64,000 nucleotides of DNA. Source: Iris pallida. Taxonomy: Eukaryota; Streptophyta; Magnoliopsida; Asparagales; Iridaceae. The first letter of the stretch is position 1, and each line of letters begins with the position of its first letter. Positions 1-12,375 of this stretch are shown here, piece by piece. The stretch lies in assembly GCA_029216955.1 (NCBI GenBank), contig JANAVB010015600.1, positions 31,913,554-31,977,553 on the forward strand. Reading direction: 5' to 3'. A program made the position numbers and the translations under genes. The notes beneath the pieces were generated by a model, which was given only the letters and a program-made list of their open reading frames with translations, ran no database searches and had not been told where the DNA came from.

Positions 1-1457
1 AACACCATTTTCTTGGAACATATATAATTCAGCAAGTTAAGTTGTAACTAGGTGTAAAAAAAATAAAAACTAGTTTCAGCTCACAAAAATAAGAACCCAG
101 TGACGACAAGAAAGGATTAAATTAAATTTTACCCATGCATACAGTACAAGACAACTTACAGTAACAAGAGCCACCGTGATTATGTGTTGTTTGCTCATGA
201 AATTTATATTAGGATATTGGCATATAATAGAAGAAACATTTTTGGCTCTTGAAGATTCAAGCAAGACTAGCTAGCAGCTTAAATACCTTCAACATATATA
301 TATTAACTCACATAAGTTCTAATAACAAAACCTTTCTCCAACACACTCTTCTTGAAATCAAAACCCATTAAAGAATAGATTAGTATTCTCTTAGTAGTGG
401 ACAGTTAGAGAAGGCTTACTATGAATTTATGGGCAGTCTTGTTTAGCACCGAGTGCAAAGAAACAAGTACTCTCCTCTGTATCTCAATTTGGAGCTTAGT
501 TTCCTCAGCTGACAAAACAAGCACCTCTAGCTCCCCCTTATATTCCCAATTACTAACGTGGCATCAAAAGATTCTCTCGACAGACTCCCACCCATCATAT
601 TATTTTATTAGGCTCCATCGATCGCAGTCAGTCGAAGCATGCATATATATGAGGCTGAGGAAAGAAAGAAAGATGCCATCCTATAGCGATCGAGAGGTAG
701 CTAGCTAGAAAAATATATATATATTAAACTAAGGAAAAGAGAGTCCCCACTTCAGCAGTTATCCACTCTAGTTACTTATTCAAAAATTATAGGGCACTAC
801 TACAAACGAACTGAAAAAAGAAAGAAAGAATTAAAGAAGCAAACAGATGAGAGCCAAACCTGCAACGACACTTCACATGGAAATTATATGATCGGCACCA
901 GTAGTTGTTGTCTCGCCACATATAATAACTACTTCCTCTCTGTCCCTACACTACTTGTATGCATGTGTTACGTGTACATGTGTGTGTGCTAATAAGGATG
1001 TACATCTTGAGAGATGGTGGGGGAGGTGTGCGTGTATGATCAAGGCCGGCCCGGCGAGTTGGATTACCCAATCCGGAACTAATTTTGTTTGCCTCTTAAT
1101 CCTTATTTTAGTCCGATCCTGAAGGGTCACCCGTCATTCGGGCCTCTTGTAGGATCATGCTGATCATAAGGGTTGCTATAAGAGAGGAGGTTATCTAAAT
1201 CCGAAATGTTATCTAGTTTATCCCTGAGCAGGCTCTGTGTATGATATATAAATTATTTGTGATTTGCTTTGTACCTCTATTCTTGCTGCATCATAATTCT
1301 GATAGTCGAGCATATAATGTAGACATGGTTTTGAAATTTGGATAATATAATGGCTTCTAACAATCTAAAGTATACAAACAACACTAAGGGATGTTTTATT
1401 CTATTCTTTATGGCTTTGGTTCAATTGCACATCATGAGTTGACTCTCTTCCTTACAG
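1..1457. other. AT-rich non-coding DNA, nothing recognised
   Basis: I recognise no gene, RNA or element here. Short reading frames exist but have no recognisable protein features and lie in AT-rich simple sequence. It may be interior sequence of the CACTA element whose right end is at 3577, or DNA outside it, because the left end of that element was not found. Confidence 0.4.
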
Positions 1458-1664
1458 TCTGACCTTAATCAGGCTATCTCAATGGTTTCATATTATGCTT
1501 CTTCATCTGATCCTACAAAAGTTCGTGGCAAAACTGTCTATATTCAATACTCAAATCGGCAAGAAATCGTGAACAACAAGAGCACTGATGTTGCTGGGAA
1601 TGCCTTGCTCATAACAATTGAAGGTGTTGAAGCTGGTGATGTCAGCATAGATGTTATTCATCTG
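1458..1664 (+). pseudogene. Exon fragment of polypyrimidine tract-binding protein homolog (PTB3-like)
   Basis: A single open exon encodes about 69 residues that I recognise as part of a plant PTB-homolog 3 type RNA-binding protein. Recognisable stretches are DLNQAISMVSYYASS, VRGKTVYIQYSNR and GVEAGDVSIDVIHL, spanning the end of one RRM and the start of the next. It is preceded by an acceptor (cttacag) and followed by a donor (gtaagc), so it was copied from genomic DNA with introns and is not a retrocopy. The next expected exon (VFSAFGFVHKIATF in the family) is not downstream within the window. In the host, PTB proteins bind pyrimidine tracts and regulate splicing; this scrap cannot do so. It is probably cargo of the CACTA-type element ending at 3577. 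Identification is from memory of the family. Confidence 0.8.
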
Positions 1665-2888
1665 GTAAGCCTGCTTTAATGATCACATATGTATCCTAAA
1701 CCATTACAAATAGAATAATATGACATAATTATGTAAGTCTAGTGCGTTTGGTATATTTTAAAGTTGAATATTGGCAATGAAATGTTTGTAACAAAGTAAT
1801 CTATGTAAATCATAGCTGATCTTAATCCTTTGACTTCTAACATGCTCATGGATCAGCAGGTCTATGTTACACGGAGAGATTCTTGTAATCAGACTTCTGC
1901 ATTGGGAGAGATACCATATGTTTTTTGCTCTCAAAGAATCTCATTCTTTGACTGTTCCAATTGAGCGTTTGAACTTAACCTTTCACAATGGTACCTTCTA
2001 ACTGTTTAACAATCTTGCTTAATTTAAGTTATAGGATAGTTTTGTGTATGGAAGCCATTTATGAGGTTAAACTTATAATCTCTAGGTTCTCATAAACTCT
2101 TCTGGTTGGATGTATTATTTTTAATGCCCCTCTGTTATCTTTTGTGAGCTTAGAAGTTTTTTATCTTTCACAATGGTACTTCTCCGATATAATGTTTTAC
2201 TTCCAGATACTTGCTTCTAGACCATGTAAACTCTTGTCCTTTGCGAATTTTAAATTTAGCTCACATTGATTTGAACATAAAGTTCCAGTCACACCGTAGT
2301 AGGTATACATATGTGTGCATGGAAATTTTGTATGGAAAATTCATATATTCTAGTCCCCCTTATACTTTGCCTTGATTAACCTACTGGATATTTTATAAAG
2401 TTTGTTATTTTGTCTTTAGCTGATATTTTTTATCAACTCTTATAAGGCTGAGAGAGCTCCCAAGGGTATAAATGCAGTAGGATTTTATTTATTCTATTTC
2501 ATTATGTTTATATGGTTTAATTAACTATTTGAATGCATTATGCAAAACATGTAGAGGAACTCATTCTCAATGCTTGTCGTATTGTTAGAAACATCCGAGC
2601 AAAGTTATCCATCTGACCTTTTTATTACATTTTTACAAATTAAACTGATTAGATCGAAGCTGGGGCCTGGATGGCCGAGGTGACTTTTCAGAGTTGTATT
2701 ATTGATGAGCACGATCCTTGTGCATCTTGTGTGTTAGAATTTCATATTGCAATTGCACTGTAATTTTCTACTACTAATACCTGTATGTGGACTTGAATAT
2801 AATTAAAACTCAAGATACTTGAGCATCTAGAATTGTACTATTAACATGTCCATTGCTAGTTAGATAGGCAAAACTTTTGGCCAATCTT
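1665..2888. other. Non-coding spacer between two gene fragments
   Basis: This AT-rich, T-rich sequence resembles plant intron DNA. A short open stretch near 1860-1975 follows a cag and could be another captured exon, as could 2653-2760, but I recognise neither protein. No further PTB exon is visible. Confidence 0.35.
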
Positions 2889-3017
2889 CTGCTGACATTT
2901 GTTGTGGATGGTGTTGCTTTAGAAATTGTTCTGAAGAGATATAAGGAGGCTTTCACTGAATTGGCGATTCTCTCGAGGACAGCCATCTGCTGTCGTGTAA
3001 CTCCTTCACAGAAGGCT
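2889..3017 (+). pseudogene. Fragment of ALA2-type phospholipid-transporting P4-ATPase
   Basis: The reading frame contains LTFVVDG, then FTELAILSRTAICCRVTPSQKA. This is the cytosolic P/N-domain junction of plant phospholipid-transporting ATPase 2 (ALA2), just before the conserved GDGxND hinge. Only about 43 residues match; similarity stops after SQKA and the following residues are unrelated, so the hinge and membrane segments are missing. P4-ATPases flip aminophospholipids across membranes, but this fragment lacks all catalytic parts. It lies 1.2 kb from an unrelated PTB exon on the same strand and about 280 bp before the repeats of a CACTA terminus, as expected for transduplicated host fragments in a Pack-type transposon. 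Confidence 0.75.
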
Positions 3018-3299
3018 GCTCCAAAGAAGGCTGCAGATGGTGCATTTGACATGCACATGCGGCTATCGACGTGATGTAAACTTTTATTTTGTAAACAATG
3101 GGATATGAATTTTATGTTATGGGGGAAAGATTCGACGTGATGTAAACTTTTGTTTTATTTTGTAAACAGTTGGATATGACTTTTAAATGTTTTATAAAAA
3201 TTTCTTGTCTTAATGTTGCAGCTACTATAATGCATTTGCGATTAAATAGTTCTGTGTGATTTTTGTTCTATATAAAATTTAATTGTATTTTTCATATAC

Positions 3300-3577
3300 A
3301 AATAGGAGGAGGATTAAGTTTTTGGGACGTATTTTTTGGGACAGATTTATAAACTGTCCTGCAGAATTTGTAATTTTGAAACCTTTTGGAACGGGAGTTT
3401 AACAGTCCTTTATAAGGATTTGGGACGGCAAATATCCGTCATTTAACTTTTTGCCACGCCACCCTAATAAGACCACCCATTGCCGTCCTAAAGACCGCCC
3501 CAAATAGTAGTTGGGACGGTAAACCTATTTATTATGATATTTTTTTGTTGTCCCAAAAGGTCACTTTTTTTGTAGTG
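3300..3577. mobile_element. Right terminus of a CACTA (En/Spm-type) element, CACTA-1
   Basis: The block ends at 3577 in ...TTTTTTTGTAGTG, the reverse complement of a CACTA inverted repeat. The preceding 280 bp is dense in GGGAC/GGGACGG and its complement CCGTCC, typical of CACTA subterminal repeats. The sequence after 3577 is interrupted copia pol, so the element inserted there. The left terminus was not found: a CACTACTACAAA at 795 lacks the same subterminal repeats. The element probably carries the PTB and ALA2 fragments and extends left, perhaps past the window edge. The TSD cannot be verified; TTG follows the end. Confidence 0.6.
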
Positions 3578-5351
3578 TTGTATTTCTGTATAGTACCATC
3601 GGCTCTAAGTTTCTTTTTGAATATCCACTTGCAACCTATAGGTTTACTACCTAAGTGTAGATCTGCCAAACACCAAGTGTTATTCTCCATAATTGAGATG
3701 TACTCATTGTTAATAGCTTCTTTCTAGAAAGGGGCATCAGGAGAAGATATGGCTTCTTCATAAGTTGAGGGGTCCCCTTTATAAAAAAAGTGAAGAATCC
3801 TTCTCCTAAATTCTTTTCAATCCTTTCTCTTTTTCTCCTTCTAGGTTCTATATCTTGTTTTGGTTTAGAACTTAATATTTGAACATGAGTGGATAGAGTA
3901 AGAGAAGGGTTGGAGGAAGTTAAAAAAGTTCTATCCTTAAAAGGAAATATATTCTCAATGTTAACAACATCTCTAGCTTCTATAATTGTGTTATTGGAGA
4001 TTTCATTTACTTCAGAATGAGTTACAAGAAATCTATTGGCATTGCTATCTAGGACATAACCTATGAACATAGCATCTACTGTCTTAGGACCTATCTTCCT
4101 CTTTTTGGGTTCAGGAATTTCTACCTTAGCTAGACATTCCCAAACTTTGAGGTAATTAATCCTAGGGGTTCGACCTTTCCATAACTCATATGGTGTCTTA
4201 TCATTAGTCTTACTAGGTATCCTATAAAGAATATAACAGGCTGACAATAAGGTTTCTCCCCAAAGATTATCAGGGGCACTTGAGCTGAGAAGCATAGCAT
4301 TTACCATGTCTAACAGAGTGCAATTCTTTCTTTTACCAACTCCGTTGGACTGTGGTAAATAAGGAGCAGTTACCTCATGAATAATTCAATGTTCTTCATA
4401 GAAGTTAATCATTTCATTTGAGGTATATTCTCCACCATGATCTGATCTAAGGATCTTAATCTTTCTATCTAACTGGTTCTCAGCTTCAGACTTATAGACC
4501 TTGAATCTGTCTAGAACTTCATCTTTGGTCTTAAGAAGATATGTGTAACAATACTTTGAATGGTCATCTATAAAAGTGACAAAGTATTTTCTACTACATC
4601 GGGTTAAAACCCTATTGGAATCACAAACGTTACTATGGATAAGTTCTAGGAGTTCAGAATCCCTATGGACAGATTTGTAAGACAATATAGTATGTTTGGC
4701 TTGAACACAAATCTCACATTTGTGTTTACCATCTATAAGAGTCATAGGAATAAGATCTAAGTTCATTATTCTTTTAATAGATCCTAAATTTACATGACCT
4801 AGTCTGTTATGCCAAACATTGGAGGATTCAACATTTGCAACAACCAAAAAAGGATTTAAAATTTTACGCTCAGTAGAAAAGAATGTACCTTTGGTTTGAA
4901 CATGCCTAAGATGTTCTTGGAATTCATGAATTTGTTCATTGATACATTTATTATCTACCATGACACATCTGTTGAATCTGGAGGAATTGAATCTTTTAAT
5001 TCCAGCATCATCACAACCATATTCATCTTCCAAAGCATCCAAGAGTTCTTTAGCTCTTTTATTTTCAAAAAATATGTTATAGAGAGACTCAGACATAGCG
5101 CTTAAGATTCTGTGGAAGCAGTGGTAGTCTATTTCCTTAGGGGTCTTAGGTTTGGTGGATGAAAAGGACTTGGATACCCCTATGTCAGACTCGGTTTCAT
5201 CAGAATCATTTGTGTTGGGTGTGGACCCATCAATGATAGAAATCAATCCTAGTGTGGTACGACAAAACTTCATCTGGCTCTGCCACCTCTTGAAATAAGT
5301 GCCATTGAACTTTGCAGGTTGGGCAGTGAAGGTCTCTTCCTTGACAGTCAT
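3578..5351 (-). pseudogene. Copia-1: broken Ty1/copia gag-pol remnant
   Basis: Read on the minus strand from an ATG at 5351, the frame starts with a gag N-terminus (motif FNGTYFKRWQ). A large deletion then removes the zinc knuckle and protease. Next come the GAG-pre-integrase domain (WHNRLGHVN, CEICVQAKH) and integrase (FVTFIDDHSKYCY, ILRSDHGGEY). An in-frame TGA follows near 4386. The expected catalytic glutamate of the NGVxERKN motif reads K here (NGVGKRKN), so integrase would be dead. After the integrase tail (PYELWKGRTP, FIGYV) there is a frameshift, then the start of reverse transcriptase (CKWIFKKKLRADGT), cut off at 3578 by the CACTA-1 end. No LTR, PBS or PPT was found, so this is a fragment. 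Its role was copia retrotransposition; it is not functional. Confidence 0.85.
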
Positions 5352-5866
5352 GATTTCTAAAAGTCTGTAAAAAGTTTATATTTACTCAATTAGATGGCTT
5401 CAGCTAAAAATTAACATTTCAAATGATTTTAGTAATAGACCTTTAAAATTTTAGTTTTTTAAGTTTTGATAAGGTTGTGATAGCTGTAGGGGCCGGATCC
5501 GGGCATGCGGTGGTTCACTAGGAACACTTAAGTACCGGTCGCTTAGATAATTTTGTGCCTTGTTGACAGAAGGGCCCTTTCGACTTGTACCCAAACAAAT
5601 ATCTACTTTAAAACTTTAAAATTAAAGGAATTTTACTAAATCAATTAAATGTGTACTTTAGACCAAATTATAATATTGAGTAAGGGAACTACTCAACTAG
5701 TATTGACAAAATGTACTAGCAAATAATGTTTGTCTATGGTATCAACTTATAAAAGAGAATTGATAGTAGCAGTCTTATTAACGAGACACCCACAATGTAC
5801 AAAGACAATTGTACAAACATTAACAGTAGTAAAAATAATTTTGGCAAAGCAACTATTTAAACAAGG

Positions 5867-5959
<93 letters not shown>

Positions 5960-7189
5960 TAAAGCTTGTTAACAGAGGCTTGTGTAAACTAGGCAAATAT
6001 TTAAAGGAGGCAAATATTTAAATAAGCAAATAAGTTTGGTAAAGTAACAGTAGTAATTAAGTAATTTAAACAAGCAAATATTTAAAGGAGGCTCGTTATC
6101 AAAATTTTGCAAATATGTGAAGAACTAAATGTTAACAGTAAGTGAATTGAAGATGTTGAAAAAAAAATGCTTACAAAACAAAGATGCTACCAGTAAGCAA
6201 ATTTGCTTACAAAGATGATAACCGAACTGAAGGTGAGCAAATTAAGTAAATTATTGATTTAAAGTAAAGATTCTAACAGTAAGAAAATTAACCAGATTAT
6301 TTATGTAAAACAAAGATGCTACAGAAAGCAAACTGTCTATATATTTGGTTGGCAGTAATGAAGATATATTTATACATATTATTAGAGGCAAATATTTTTA
6401 TTGTACTAACAATATGTTGTTTTAAATCTTAGATTGTTAGATTTTCTTACTTTTCTTTCTTAAAATTTGCAATAAAATAAAATTTAAATTAAAGGTTACC
6501 AGCCTCCGGGAAAGTCACGTACGTTGCACTGTCCTAAGAGTTAATCCGCATCTATGTGCAGACTTTGTCCGAATGCTCCTAGTGGTAAATTTTTTGCTCC
6601 ATCATAATCTTCTTGCTGCACACGACGCAGAGAGAGTGAAGCTCGAGTTAGCTTGACTTAGCTCTGCCTAGAGCAATAACAAAGAAGATATGTCCATGTA
6701 AAACATGACAAGTGTTTCCATCAACATTAATTTATATGGTATTAGAGTGTACTATAATTGAAGTTCAAGTTTTCCATTGTGGTGAGTTGATTGTGAGATC
6801 CATTAATATGAGGATGATATGTTATGTTTATCAGAATCAGAGTGTATGTGTGTTATATCTGTACCACAATATAATGAGAAAACTTGAGCTTAACCGTAAA
6901 AGTTTTCTTTCCAAATATACCCTTGGATATGTTTTTTAATTAAAATTACTCATTAATAGGTAATTATGGGAGGTGTCTTTTGGTCTTCCTAAATACTCTT
7001 GCATAATATATATTAATATAATAATAAATTTAGAATAATTAAGATAGTCATCTTTTAGTCCTAACTGCTTTAATAAAGATTAGAATAATTATATTATTTT
7101 GATAATTATAATTTGTAAAATACGTGTAATGTACGTGCATATATACTAGTATATATATAGAGAGAGACCGTGTTGAATGATATCTTTAT
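5352..7189. other. AT-rich spacer with short repeats; no gene
   Basis: Apart from the TA microsatellite, there is a repeated GCAAATATTTAAAGGAGGC-like block near 5994-6090 and a GC-richer unidentified block at 6500-6670. The part next to copia-1 (5352-5600) is probably its 5' leader. A block at 5478-5560 resembles one in copia-2 at 28858-28920. No copia LTR or primer-binding site was recognised. Confidence 0.4.
5869..5956. repeat. (TA)n microsatellite
   Basis: About 44 uninterrupted TA dinucleotides. Long perfect TA arrays mutate rapidly and collapse easily in assemblies, so the copy number should be treated as approximate. Confidence 0.98.
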
Positions 7190-7349
7190 GGAACCCGACA
7201 TGGAAAAATTATTGGGTAGTCCGGCGTCACCAAGTGGTACTGGTGAATTGTGAACCCGACCACTAATTTCTTGACACTTGGCATAATCTATTATATCATC
7301 ACATTTCTCTTATTTTCTAGGTCAATTTTTACTACCAAAATATGTGACT

Positions 7350-8065
7350 TTAGCGACGGCCAGATCCGTCATCCATCCATCGCTACTATCTATTAGCGAC
7401 GGATCACTGACGGATATTGGTCAAAAAAATTCGTCGGTAATCAGCTCATCGCTAATATAGCTCCGTCGCTAAGTAGTCGTCAAACGACGGAATAGCGACG
7501 GCCTGCCGTCGTCATTATTTGTTGCATTAGCGACGACTTGTCGACGGTCTGTCGTCGAATTCAAGTAGTTAGTATGGATTGTATAGACGCTTAGCGACGG
7601 ATAGTCCATCGGTAAATCGTCGTAACAGTGTATCAGAGGGTATCGTTCCGTCACTATTCCGTCGACAGCCGTCGCTAAATAAGGACGGCTTAGCGACGGA
7701 TCCCTGATGGATAATCCGTCGACCTTGTTCTGGAAATATCAAGCATTTCCAGTACCATGGCGACGGATATTCCGACACAAATCCGTCGAACATTGTTTTT
7801 TCCAGTACCATGGCGACGGATATTCTGATGCGAATCCGTCGACCATGGTGACGGATCCCTGACGAAATATCCGTCGCTAACATTCTGTACATCTTCATAT
7901 CACCAGAACCATGCTGACGGATATTCCGTCGGCAAGTCGTCGCCATATAAAATATTCCGTCGGCTAGTCGTCAATGATCCGTCGCTAACTGAAAATATTT
8001 CCAATTATCCAGTTAGCGACGGATATTCCGTCGACATGTAGTCGGAAACTGATGTTATCCGTCGC
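7350..8065. repeat. Left subterminal repeats of CACTA-2 (TAGCGACGGA)
   Basis: Dozens of direct and inverted copies of TAGCGACGGA / TCCGTCGCTA and shorter GACGGA/CCGTCG forms occupy this 0.7 kb. In the En/Spm family such subterminal motifs bind the element's own DNA-binding protein and set the ends for cutting. Many CG positions read TG or CA, as expected after deamination of methylated cytosines. Confidence 0.9.
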
Positions 8066-8449
8066 TAACTGAGTTATTTTCAAAAAAATTTACAGAGCTT
8101 TCCCTGTTCACACAACATCCGAACATCGAACCAATATATAATCACAATAAACAATCACTGAGACCAATATATAATCCATTATAAATCACATACGAATTTA
8201 ATGCACACCAATTATCCAAGAATCACATAGACCAATATATAATCACAAATATGCATAATCCAAACCAATATAAAATAGACACCAATTATCCTGAAATCAT
8301 AAACTTAATATCCGTCATTATAATGCGAAATTCACACAAATATTCTAAAATTCCCAAAAATATTCTAAATATTTTTATACAATACTTCAAGGAGCAGGAG
8401 GAGTTCAATTGTCCGGTGGTGGTAATCCCTCCTGTGTCCGACAATAATA

Positions 8450-10331
8450 CTACTCCAGTAGGTACGACGACAATCCGTCGAAGACACTTTCCGGAAGTAG
8501 GCGTAGCTGCTCTGGCGACATAAGATCAAAGAGTGCCATCACAGTCGGAGGCGGTACCAGAGGGGCAACAGGATTGAAAGAAAGATGACCGACGGAAGAA
8601 GGACCGGCACCAGCAGTCGACGTACCGGCACCAGCAGCCAATGGACCGGCACCAGTAGCAGACGGACCGGCACCAACAGCAGACGTACTGGCAGCAGCAG
8701 ACGGAGGCAGAAAGTACGTAGCTATTTTGTCCCACAAGGAAGATACCGGCTCGTGCAGGTGCACAAGCTGCGACCTCACATCATCGTCTGCCGGAGTTAC
8801 GGGAGGAGGCGGTGTCGGTAGAAATCTCTGAGTCTCCATGTGCAAGTCTCCTAGGGAGCCGACGCCGTACAGGCACCCTTTCTTAAAGCCACCGACCGTA
8901 TCTACGAACAAGTCGTTGCGAGCGACCATTGAAGAGGGCGTCCGGGCGAGCGTCATTTTACCGACATCCTCGGCAGCAGTTGACTGAGCCCGACTAAGGG
9001 CCTCACGATATGCAGCCTATCAAATTAATGTGTTTATACTATAAGATTTACCTAAGTTGTAATCTAAATCCTATATTTTACTAAGTTATAGTGTGAATCC
9101 TAAGTTTATCTAATTTTTATAGTCCGAATACTTTTAATTCTAACGTTAATATCATAAACATAAGTACTTACATCGGTCTCCTTGGCTCTATCGTCGATGA
9201 AGGTCCCGTCCTTCCGCCTCTTGTGCGTATGCTGGAACACATCGTGCATGGTGACCGATTCTGGTGCCCTTCCCTCCTTCATTGCCCGTTGGGTTTGCAT
9301 ATGAATTTTTCGTAGAATTTAATTAACTCCGTATATTAATAATACCGAATTCGATAGTGTAATAAAATTACGATATCTCACCAGATCTACAAGCGCCGCT
9401 GCGTGGGACCTTGATCCCCCCGTATGAAGTCTCGCGGCCTGTCGATTTGCCTTCGCCTTCTCGGATTTCTCCTTGTAGGCAGGAGTATCCATCATATCTA
9501 AGAGCTCCTCATAATAGTCCTGCCGGATCTAATTCGGCCTCGTCTGCCCCATTTTTAGGTCATAAATTATATTCCGTATCTTCTTCGAGGCAGCGCTTCT
9601 GTAGGTCCTGCGGATCGCGTCCTCGCGATGGAGGGGCCGCCAGAACGTCGTCTGACATACAAATTAAATTATCACATAATTTAAAAAATTCTTGATTAAA
9701 GAGTAACTAATAATTAACCAGAAGATATAGATATGTACCCTCAACTCGTCGAGCCAGACGTACTTCAAGTTTGGGGGCACCGACGAACGTTTAGGTAGGG
9801 ACCATAGAAGTTAGCCCTGATAATTTCTCCGAGAGCCCTGGCAACATTAAACGAAAAAACCTACAAAGAAGCAACGACTGGATTGAACTTAAAAAATGAA
9901 AGAAATTTAATAAATTATCTCAAATTTACTTACGAGGTCCCCGTGGGCCATAGCTCTCGTCGGAACTCGCCTCTCGGTCTCTCTGGTGCCCTCGGAGGAT
10001 CCGCGGGTCCGTGCATGTACTCCCCAGTAACCGGATGGAACCGAGTATGGGGGTACTTCGGGGCCCACTGTGCAGTAACTGGTGGATCCGCTGGTGGGTC
10101 CGATAGCAGAACGGATCCGCTAGCAGATCCGGACTCGTGCCTCGATGAAGTTGTCGATCGACGGCAGGATGCGTCTGTGCCCGGGGTACTCTCCAGGTCG
10201 GGTTCGCTGGATGGGGTCATATCCCGAAAAGATTGAATGCGACCACGACCACCAGCACCACCACGACCACGACCACGACCACGACCACCACCACGACCAC
10301 CACCAGCAGCATCACCACAGCCAGCCATCAT
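8450..10331 (-). pseudogene. CACTA-2 second gene: Transposase_24 (Ptta/En/Spm)-like, TnpA-type
   Basis: Recognised as several minus-strand exons. The first (10331-9930) is a Gly/Arg-rich N-terminus with an acidic Ser/Pro segment. A poorly preserved middle exon lies near 9865-9735. The next (about 9500-9385) contains KANRQAARLHTGGSRSHAA, which matches the KxNRxxxxxxHxGGSxSxAA signature of the plant Ptta/En/Spm Transposase_24 family. The next (9300-9160) has GRAPESVTMHDVFQHTHKRR then KDGTFIDDRA, the following conserved segment. The last (about 9020-8450) ends in a low-complexity tail of AGAGPSxxGAGP-type repeats. In active elements such a protein binds subterminal motifs and works with TNP2. 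The gene lies downstream of the TNP2-like gene on the same strand. Stops and missing sequence make it a pseudogene. Confidence 0.8.
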
Positions 10332-10590
10332 GACCTATAAATAGAACACATAAACATAATTAACAATATAGAAGTATAAATGAATATAAAATTCTAAACT
10401 AAAATATACATACCACCAGCAGGAAGACGAGTGCCGCCACGACGAAAAGGACTAGGAGTGCCATCTGCAATAAGAAAATCATACAATAAGTAAATGATCG
10501 AACAAAAAACATGAATTCACGTAATTGCTTTTATGAGGTTAAACTTAATTCACGTAATTAGAAGTATTTTAATATACAACAATATTTAAC

Positions 10591-12375
10591 CTAATCAACG
10601 TCATCGTCTTTGTTCTCATCGTCGACCTCGTCTTCATCATCATCCTCATCCTCATCCTTATCCTCATCGTCGATTTCATCTGTATCCTCATCCCCATCAA
10701 ATTCGTCTTCTTCTTCTTCTTCTTCTGCCTCAATATTTGGGACAAGACGCCTCTTTCTCCCCTGGTTGATAGCTAAGTCTTCTGTATCAACCTCTTTCTC
10801 CCCTCTATTTTCCTCTACAATATCTTCAACATCCATTGTATCCGACTCGCGGGCAGAAATTGACGATGACAATCAAAAAAATTGACAATGACAATCAAAG
10901 AAAGAAGTTTTTTCTCCGTACTTAAGACGAAATGCCTTACTATTTTGCATGCATATCGAACAAGACATGGTGCCGTGAGTACTCCATCCCGACAGCATAC
11001 CGTATACGGGAAAATCATTGATTGTCCATATCAGTGAAGCTCTCATCTGAAAGTTCTGTTTCCTGGAAATATCATAGGTCACGACGTCGATCTCCCACAG
11101 CTGTTTCAGCTCATCCACCAACGACTGTAAATATATATCGATATTCTTCGTCGAATTTTTCGGACCCGGTATGATAGCTGTCAAGAACATATAAGGAGTC
11201 TTCATACACAGCCGTGGTGGCAGATTGTAAGGGGTCAGAATGACCGGCCAACAGGAGTATTGAGATCCTGACTGCCTAAAAGGGGCGAAGCCATTAGAAC
11301 ATAGCGCCAGACGTACATTTCTAGGCTCTGCAGCAAAATCTGGATGACACAAATCGAAATATTTTCACGCCTCTCCATCCGAAGGATGTGACAATTCTCC
11401 ATCGTCTTTTGTGTGTTCTTCGTTGTGCCACGTCATGTGTTCTGCTATATTCTGAGACGTATACATCCTCTGCAAGCGCTTCGTGATCGACAAGTAATGC
11501 ATATACTTGTAAGGACATCATTTTCTAGTTGACTTTCCTTTTCCCCTGACTGGCTTGTAACGATCCGTATTACAGAAGCTGCAACTTTTTATATCCTCGT
11601 TCTCCTTGTAGTACAACATGCATCCATTACGACAACAATCCATCTTCTCGTACCCCAGTCCCAGTTGTCGAACCATCATCTTCGACTTATAGAAGTTTTT
11701 TGGAAGCTCTTTTGATTCATTCGGTAACACCTCCTTGATTAGTTATATAATCCGATCATAGCAAGTTTATGGCAAGTTAAAATTGGACTTTATGTTCAAC
11801 AACCGCATCGTCACTGATAGTACGGAATGAGGCTCACAACCAGGATATAAAGAAGTTTCTGCATCCTGAAACATAATATAGAACTCCTTTGCCTCGGGAT
11901 TAGGATCCTCCGGATCAAAATTAGGCCCTGCCGTATCGTACACCATATCTCGTGCAAGCTTCTGCAGGTCTCCATAATCAACAGAGCATTCGTCGTCTTT
12001 GACGACAAAATTTGTTACAGCATTATCATCAAAAGCATAAGTAGCAGCATTCGTAACCTTTCTTTCCGTATATAGTTCACCTTGCGATGACCACATGCCG
12101 TAATCACGTACAAAATTCTTACGGGTCAAATGATCTCTTACACTCACCACTTCTTCTTAACGTCTATTGCGACAATTATGACATGGACACTTGATTTTGT
12201 TACCGTCCATATACTGAGCTTTGCTCATGGCATACTTAAGAAACACATCTATGCCTGCCTGAAAATTGTCACTCACACCTATTCTGCTCTCGTGTTGTCG
12301 TTTGTACATCCATGTATGATCAACGAAATAACGATACATCACAGATTGGATGTAAAAATCTGTATCGTAAGACAA
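10591..12375 (-). pseudogene. CACTA-2 TNP2-like transposase, internally deleted
   Basis: From 12375 the frame gives a transposase-associated N-terminus with a cysteine motif (IKCPCHNCRNR), then the conserved stretch at 12150-11767 (FYIMFQDAETSLYPGC). A cysteine-rich block with CCRNGCMLYYKENED follows, then the Transposase_21 core at 11352-10900 (GFAPFRQSGSQYSCWPVIL, PYNLPPRLCMK, ELWEIDVVTYD). The conserved aspartate of the core reads N (LCSNGFAPF). After SICMQNSKAFRLKYGEK the second half of the transposase is missing. The break lies at a 23-bp direct repeat (about 10858-10905, TTGACGATGACAATC twice), suggesting slippage or repeat-mediated deletion. A highly acidic Asp/Glu tail (10872-10591) follows. 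The enzyme would have cut CACTA ends; this copy cannot. Confidence 0.85.

Noticed and set aside
421..708. 95-residue open frame on the plus strand
   Set aside because: Low-complexity composition and no recognisable features; I see no support beyond the open frame.
795..815. CACTACTACAAA as a left CACTA terminus pairing with 3577
   Set aside because: No GGGACGG subterminal repeats follow it and the 3-bp flanks (GGG versus TTG) do not match.
1458..3017. A functional host gene joining the PTB and ALA2 exons
   Set aside because: The two fragments come from unrelated genes, lack neighbouring exons, and lie beside transposon repeats.
5730..5972. Ile-Tyr repeat peptide
   Set aside because: Translation of the TA microsatellite.
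10145..10333. His-rich plus-strand frame ending in HDH repeats
   Set aside because: It is the reverse reading of the Gly/Arg-rich exon of the CACTA gene on the minus strand.
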